Positions 34,811 through 37,879 of a stretch of DNA of 37,879 nucleotides are shown in pieces. The translations under genes and the position numbers were made by a program. The notes beneath the pieces were generated by a model. That model saw only the letters and a list, made by a program, of their open reading frames with translations, had not been told where the DNA came from and did no database searches. Each line of letters begins with the position of its first letter. Position 1 is the first letter of the stretch. The stretch comes from Paludibacteraceae bacterium (GTDB lineage: Bacteria > Bacteroidota > Bacteroidia > Bacteroidales > Paludibacteraceae): contig JAFGVL010000073.1 in NCBI GenBank assembly GCA_016938015.1, positions 1 through 37,879 on the forward strand, in the 5' to 3' direction.

Positions 34811-34852
34811 AATGAACATTTATCAACGTCAATTGTTAGATAAATAAAAAAT

Positions 34853-35002
34853 ATGAAAAAATTAACAACAATTTTATACATCGCATTAATAAGTATGATT
34901 CTATTTTTAGGCTCATGCAAATCGTCACATGGAGGTGGTAGTAACTGTCCCGGACATGGAGGGTACTCACAAAACTCATCTACAAATCAACCGCTTAGTT
35001 AA
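34853..35002 (+). CDS. Tiny lipoprotein, second of a tandem pair
   Basis: A 49-residue frame, ATG at 34853 and TAA at 35000-35002. The signal ends in the lipobox LGSC (MKKLTTILYIALISMILFLG before the cysteine at 22). The mature peptide is 28 residues: CKSSHGGGSNCPGHGGYSQN followed by a polar tail. It shares C-P-G-x-G-G-Y-x-Q-N with the preceding gene, while the signal sequences differ. A duplicated gene kept for its short mature part is the simplest reading. The histidines and cysteines may bind metal (inference). A perfect hairpin terminator follows. Confidence 0.75.
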   Translation: MKKLTTILYIALISMILFLGSCKSSHGGGSNCPGHGGYSQNSSTNQPLS

Positions 35003-35070
35003 TATTTTTCACACACATAATCCGGTATTAAACAGCATTATATTTTTTGCATAAAACAATGCCATTTATT

Positions 35071-35102
35071 AAGGAAATTTTTCACTAAAATTTCCTTTTT
35101 TT
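35071..35102 (+). terminator. Rho-independent terminator of the mini-lipoprotein genes
   Basis: AAGGAAATTTT and AAAATTTCCTT pair perfectly over 11 bases around the loop TCACT, with further T residues after. Confidence 0.85.
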
Positions 35103-35105
35103 ATG

Positions 35106-36181
<1,076 letters not shown>

Positions 36182-36197
36182 CAAATCTATAAAGAGG

Positions 36198-36232
36198 AAA
36201 AGTCCCGAGTACTATTCTCGGGACTTTTTTTT
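36198..36232 (+). terminator. Rho-independent terminator of gapA
   Basis: AAAAGTCCCGAG and CTCGGGACTTTT pair perfectly around the loop TACTATT and are followed by T residues. It is the strongest hairpin in the window. Confidence 0.9.
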
Positions 36233-36257
36233 GTACATATATTTATACCACACAAAA

Positions 36258-37466
36258 ATGAGTTTAGAAAATGATGAAAAACTCTTTAACAGTAGTTTTA
36301 TAGCGGCTTGCTCGGCAAATTTTCTGTATTTTTTTGGATTTTATTCTTTATTACCCATAATGGCACTTTATCTGATTGATACGTTTCAAACAGACAAAAT
36401 AATTACGGGTGCGGTAATGGCATGCTATACCATTGCTGCTTTTATGTTTAGACCTTTTGGTGGTTATTTGGTAGATAAACTAAACAGAAAAAAACTCTAT
36501 GTAATAGCACTGGCAATATTTGTATTGTGTTTTGAAGGGTATCCGTTAGCAAGCAGTTTACTGCTCTTTGTATTTTTTCGGATTCTACACGGATTTTCAT
36601 TCGGGGCACTTACGGTAACCGCCAATACCTTAGTAATAGATATTTCGCCGGCCAAACGCAGAGGCGAAGCGCTGGGCATATACGGCATTGCCAATACAGT
36701 TGCCATGGCTATTGGCCCAATGGTGGCTGTATATATTCAAAAATACCACGGTTATCATGCCGTTTTTTACATGGCCTTTATATTAGGTATAGTGGCTTTT
36801 TTTATTGGAACTACTTTTATTAAAGCTCCTAAAAGAGAACCGGTAGAACACCAACCCTTATCATGGGATCGATTTATTTTGTTCAATGGCTTACCTGCCG
36901 GAAGCAGTTTATTGCTTTTAGGCATACCTTATGGGCTTATTACCAGCTACATATCTATTTACTCAAAAGAACTCGGGTTAGGTATAGACAGCGGTTGGTT
37001 TTATTCATTAATGGCAGTAGGCATGGTGTTATCACGTATTTTTTCGGGCAAACAAACAGATAGAGGTAAAGTAACACAAGTAATTGCTCTTGGAATTTTT
37101 ATTTGCTTTATAGGCTTAGTTTTATTAGGCGCTTCAAAATACGGATATGTTTTATCTACAAGTATTATCCCTATCCTTTTCAATTTTACTGCCTTACTAT
37201 TGGGGCTAGGATATGGCATGTTATTTCCTGCCATGAACACCTTATTTGTAAATTTAGCTCCCAACAATAAAAGAGGTACTGCCAATTCCACTTATATGAC
37301 CACTTGGGACATAGGTATTGGTATTGGTTTACTCTTTGGGGCACAAATTGGTGACACATACAGCTATTCGTTGGTTTTTTTCTTGGGTGCTTTCGCCGCT
37401 GTTGTTTCAATTATTATATTTGTATGCTATGTTACCAAACATTACGAAAGAAATAAATTAAGATAA
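36258..37466 (+). CDS. Major facilitator superfamily transporter
   Basis: A 402-residue membrane protein with about twelve hydrophobic segments. The loop between helices 2 and 3 has the MFS signature RPFGGYLVDKLNRKKLYV, with its echo in the second half (SRIFSGKQTDRGKV). AKRRGEALGIYGIANTVAMAIGPMVAVYIQ is the helix 4-5 motif typical of drug:proton antiporters. The substrate is unknown. The ATG at 36258 is chosen; the longer frame starts from a TTG inside the gapA terminator. The transporter stands between gapA and miaA with no tight coupling to either. Confidence 0.88.
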   Translation: MSLENDEKLFNSSFIAACSANFLYFFGFYSLLPIMALYLIDTFQTDKIITGAVMACYTIAAFMFRPFGGYLVDKLNRKKLYVIALAIFVLCFEGYPLASSLLLFVFFRILHGFSFGALTVTANTLVIDISPAKRRGEALGIYGIANTVAMAIGPMVAVYIQKYHGYHAVFYMAFILGIVAFFIGTTFIKAPKREPVEHQPLSWDRFILFNGLPAGSSLLLLGIPYGLITSYISIYSKELGLGIDSGWFYSLMAVGMVLSRIFSGKQTDRGKVTQVIALGIFICFIGLVLLGASKYGYVLSTSIIPILFNFTALLLGLGYGMLFPAMNTLFVNLAPNNKRGTANSTYMTTWDIGIGIGLLFGAQIGDTYSYSLVFFLGAFAAVVSIIIFVCYVTKHYERNKLR

Positions 37467-37547
37467 CACTCTGAATCAGGATTTTATAAAGAGTGAAAAG
37501 AGAGTTGTATCAATAAATTATTTCAAATTATTTCAAAAAGAAATGAA

Positions 37548-37879
37548 ATGAATTTAATAACTCTATTAGGACCAACAGCGAGTGGGAAAACAAATGTTGC
37601 AACACATTTAGCAGCAGCTATAAATGGTGAAATTATAAGTGCCGACTCACGTCAGGTTTACAAAGAAATGAACATTGGTACCGGAAAAGATTTAAACGAG
37701 TACACCGTAAATGGCAAATTTATTCCTTACCATTTAATTGATAGAGTAAACGCCGGTTATAAATACAATGTATACGAATTTCAACACGATTTCGAAAAAG
37801 CATATACCGACATTTGCTCAAGGAACAAACAACCCATTCTTTGTGGAGGCACCGGATTGTATCTGGAAGCAGTATTAAA
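37548..37879 (+). CDS. miaA: tRNA dimethylallyltransferase, N-terminal part (MiaA)
   Basis: A gene cut by the right window edge; 110 codons are visible. MiaA adds a dimethylallyl group to A37 of tRNAs that read codons starting with U. The P-loop GPTASGKT is at residues 8-15, followed by SADSRQVYKEMNIGTGK, which binds the tRNA and substrate. PYHLIDRVNAGYKYNVYEFQHD and GGTGLYLEAVL are also characteristic. An earlier ATG at 37543 is followed at once by a stop (ATG AAA TGA), so 37548 is the start. There are 81 bases between the MFS stop and this start with no clear promoter. Confidence 0.94.
   Translation, partial: MNLITLLGPTASGKTNVATHLAAAINGEIISADSRQVYKEMNIGTGKDLNEYTVNGKFIPYHLIDRVNAGYKYNVYEFQHDFEKAYTDICSRNKQPILCGGTGLYLEAVL

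Noticed and set aside
37467-37495. Inverted repeat CACTCT and AGAGTG after the MFS gene, as a possible terminator.
   Set aside because: The loop is 17 bases, the stem only six, and no T tract follows.

Overview
The window is about 38 kb of AT-rich chromosome from a member of the Bacteroidota, most likely an anaerobic or microaerophilic relative of the Bacteroidales. The evidence is a fused lpxC-fabZ gene next to lpxD and lpxA, long SecA and single-chain PurL of Bacteroidota type, a type IX secretion sorting domain, several lipoproteins, and repeated promoter elements of the form TAnnTTTG (the Bacteroidota -7 box). Most genes are housekeeping genes. No rRNA, tRNA or CRISPR array was seen.

Layout. 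1-2506 (+): lipid A start (end of lpxD, lpxC-fabZ, lpxA), closed by a terminator. 2604-5640 (+): glnS and a lone secreted GH105-type pectin-degrading hydrolase. 5745-10651 (+): TPR protein, DedA membrane protein, aroE, a small secreted protein, fabI and a YciO/Sua5 protein, ending in a terminator shared with the convergent minus-strand block. 10756-17333 (-): a TetR-regulated RND efflux operon (tetR, tolC-like, lipoprotein adaptor, RND pump, small PII-like protein). 17334-17773 is a gene-free stretch. 17774-26655 (-): two secreted proteins of unknown role, pyrF, a small secreted protein, prfA, a REP/RAYT element, and purL. 26954-34546 (+): a minimal type IX sorting-domain protein, a lipoprotein, fabG, secA, lgt and a flavodiiron protein. 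34676-35002: two tiny related lipoproteins. 35180-37879 (+): gapA, an MFS transporter and the start of miaA.

The most interesting region is 21829-22957, between purL and prfA. A REP-associated tyrosine transposase (RAYT) gene is coupled to a small membrane-anchored protein of unknown function. Four copies of one 23-base REP palindrome, each beginning with GTAG, are associated with the pair. Two copies in the same orientation flank the pair. The other two form an inverted pair inside the RAYT coding sequence, where they are translated in frame as a linker between the HUH motif and the presumed catalytic tyrosine. The last flanking copy also supplies the RAYT stop codon. The element fills the purL-prfA gap almost to the base, which suggests a REP-bounded mobile unit with one cargo gene.

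Other points of note are the twin 44- and 49-residue lipoproteins, a perfect 12-bp inverted repeat in front of fabI, a 13-bp palindrome in front of tetR, and a 14-bp inverted repeat inside the efflux operon. Promoter positions also correct several gene starts, notably purL and glnS.
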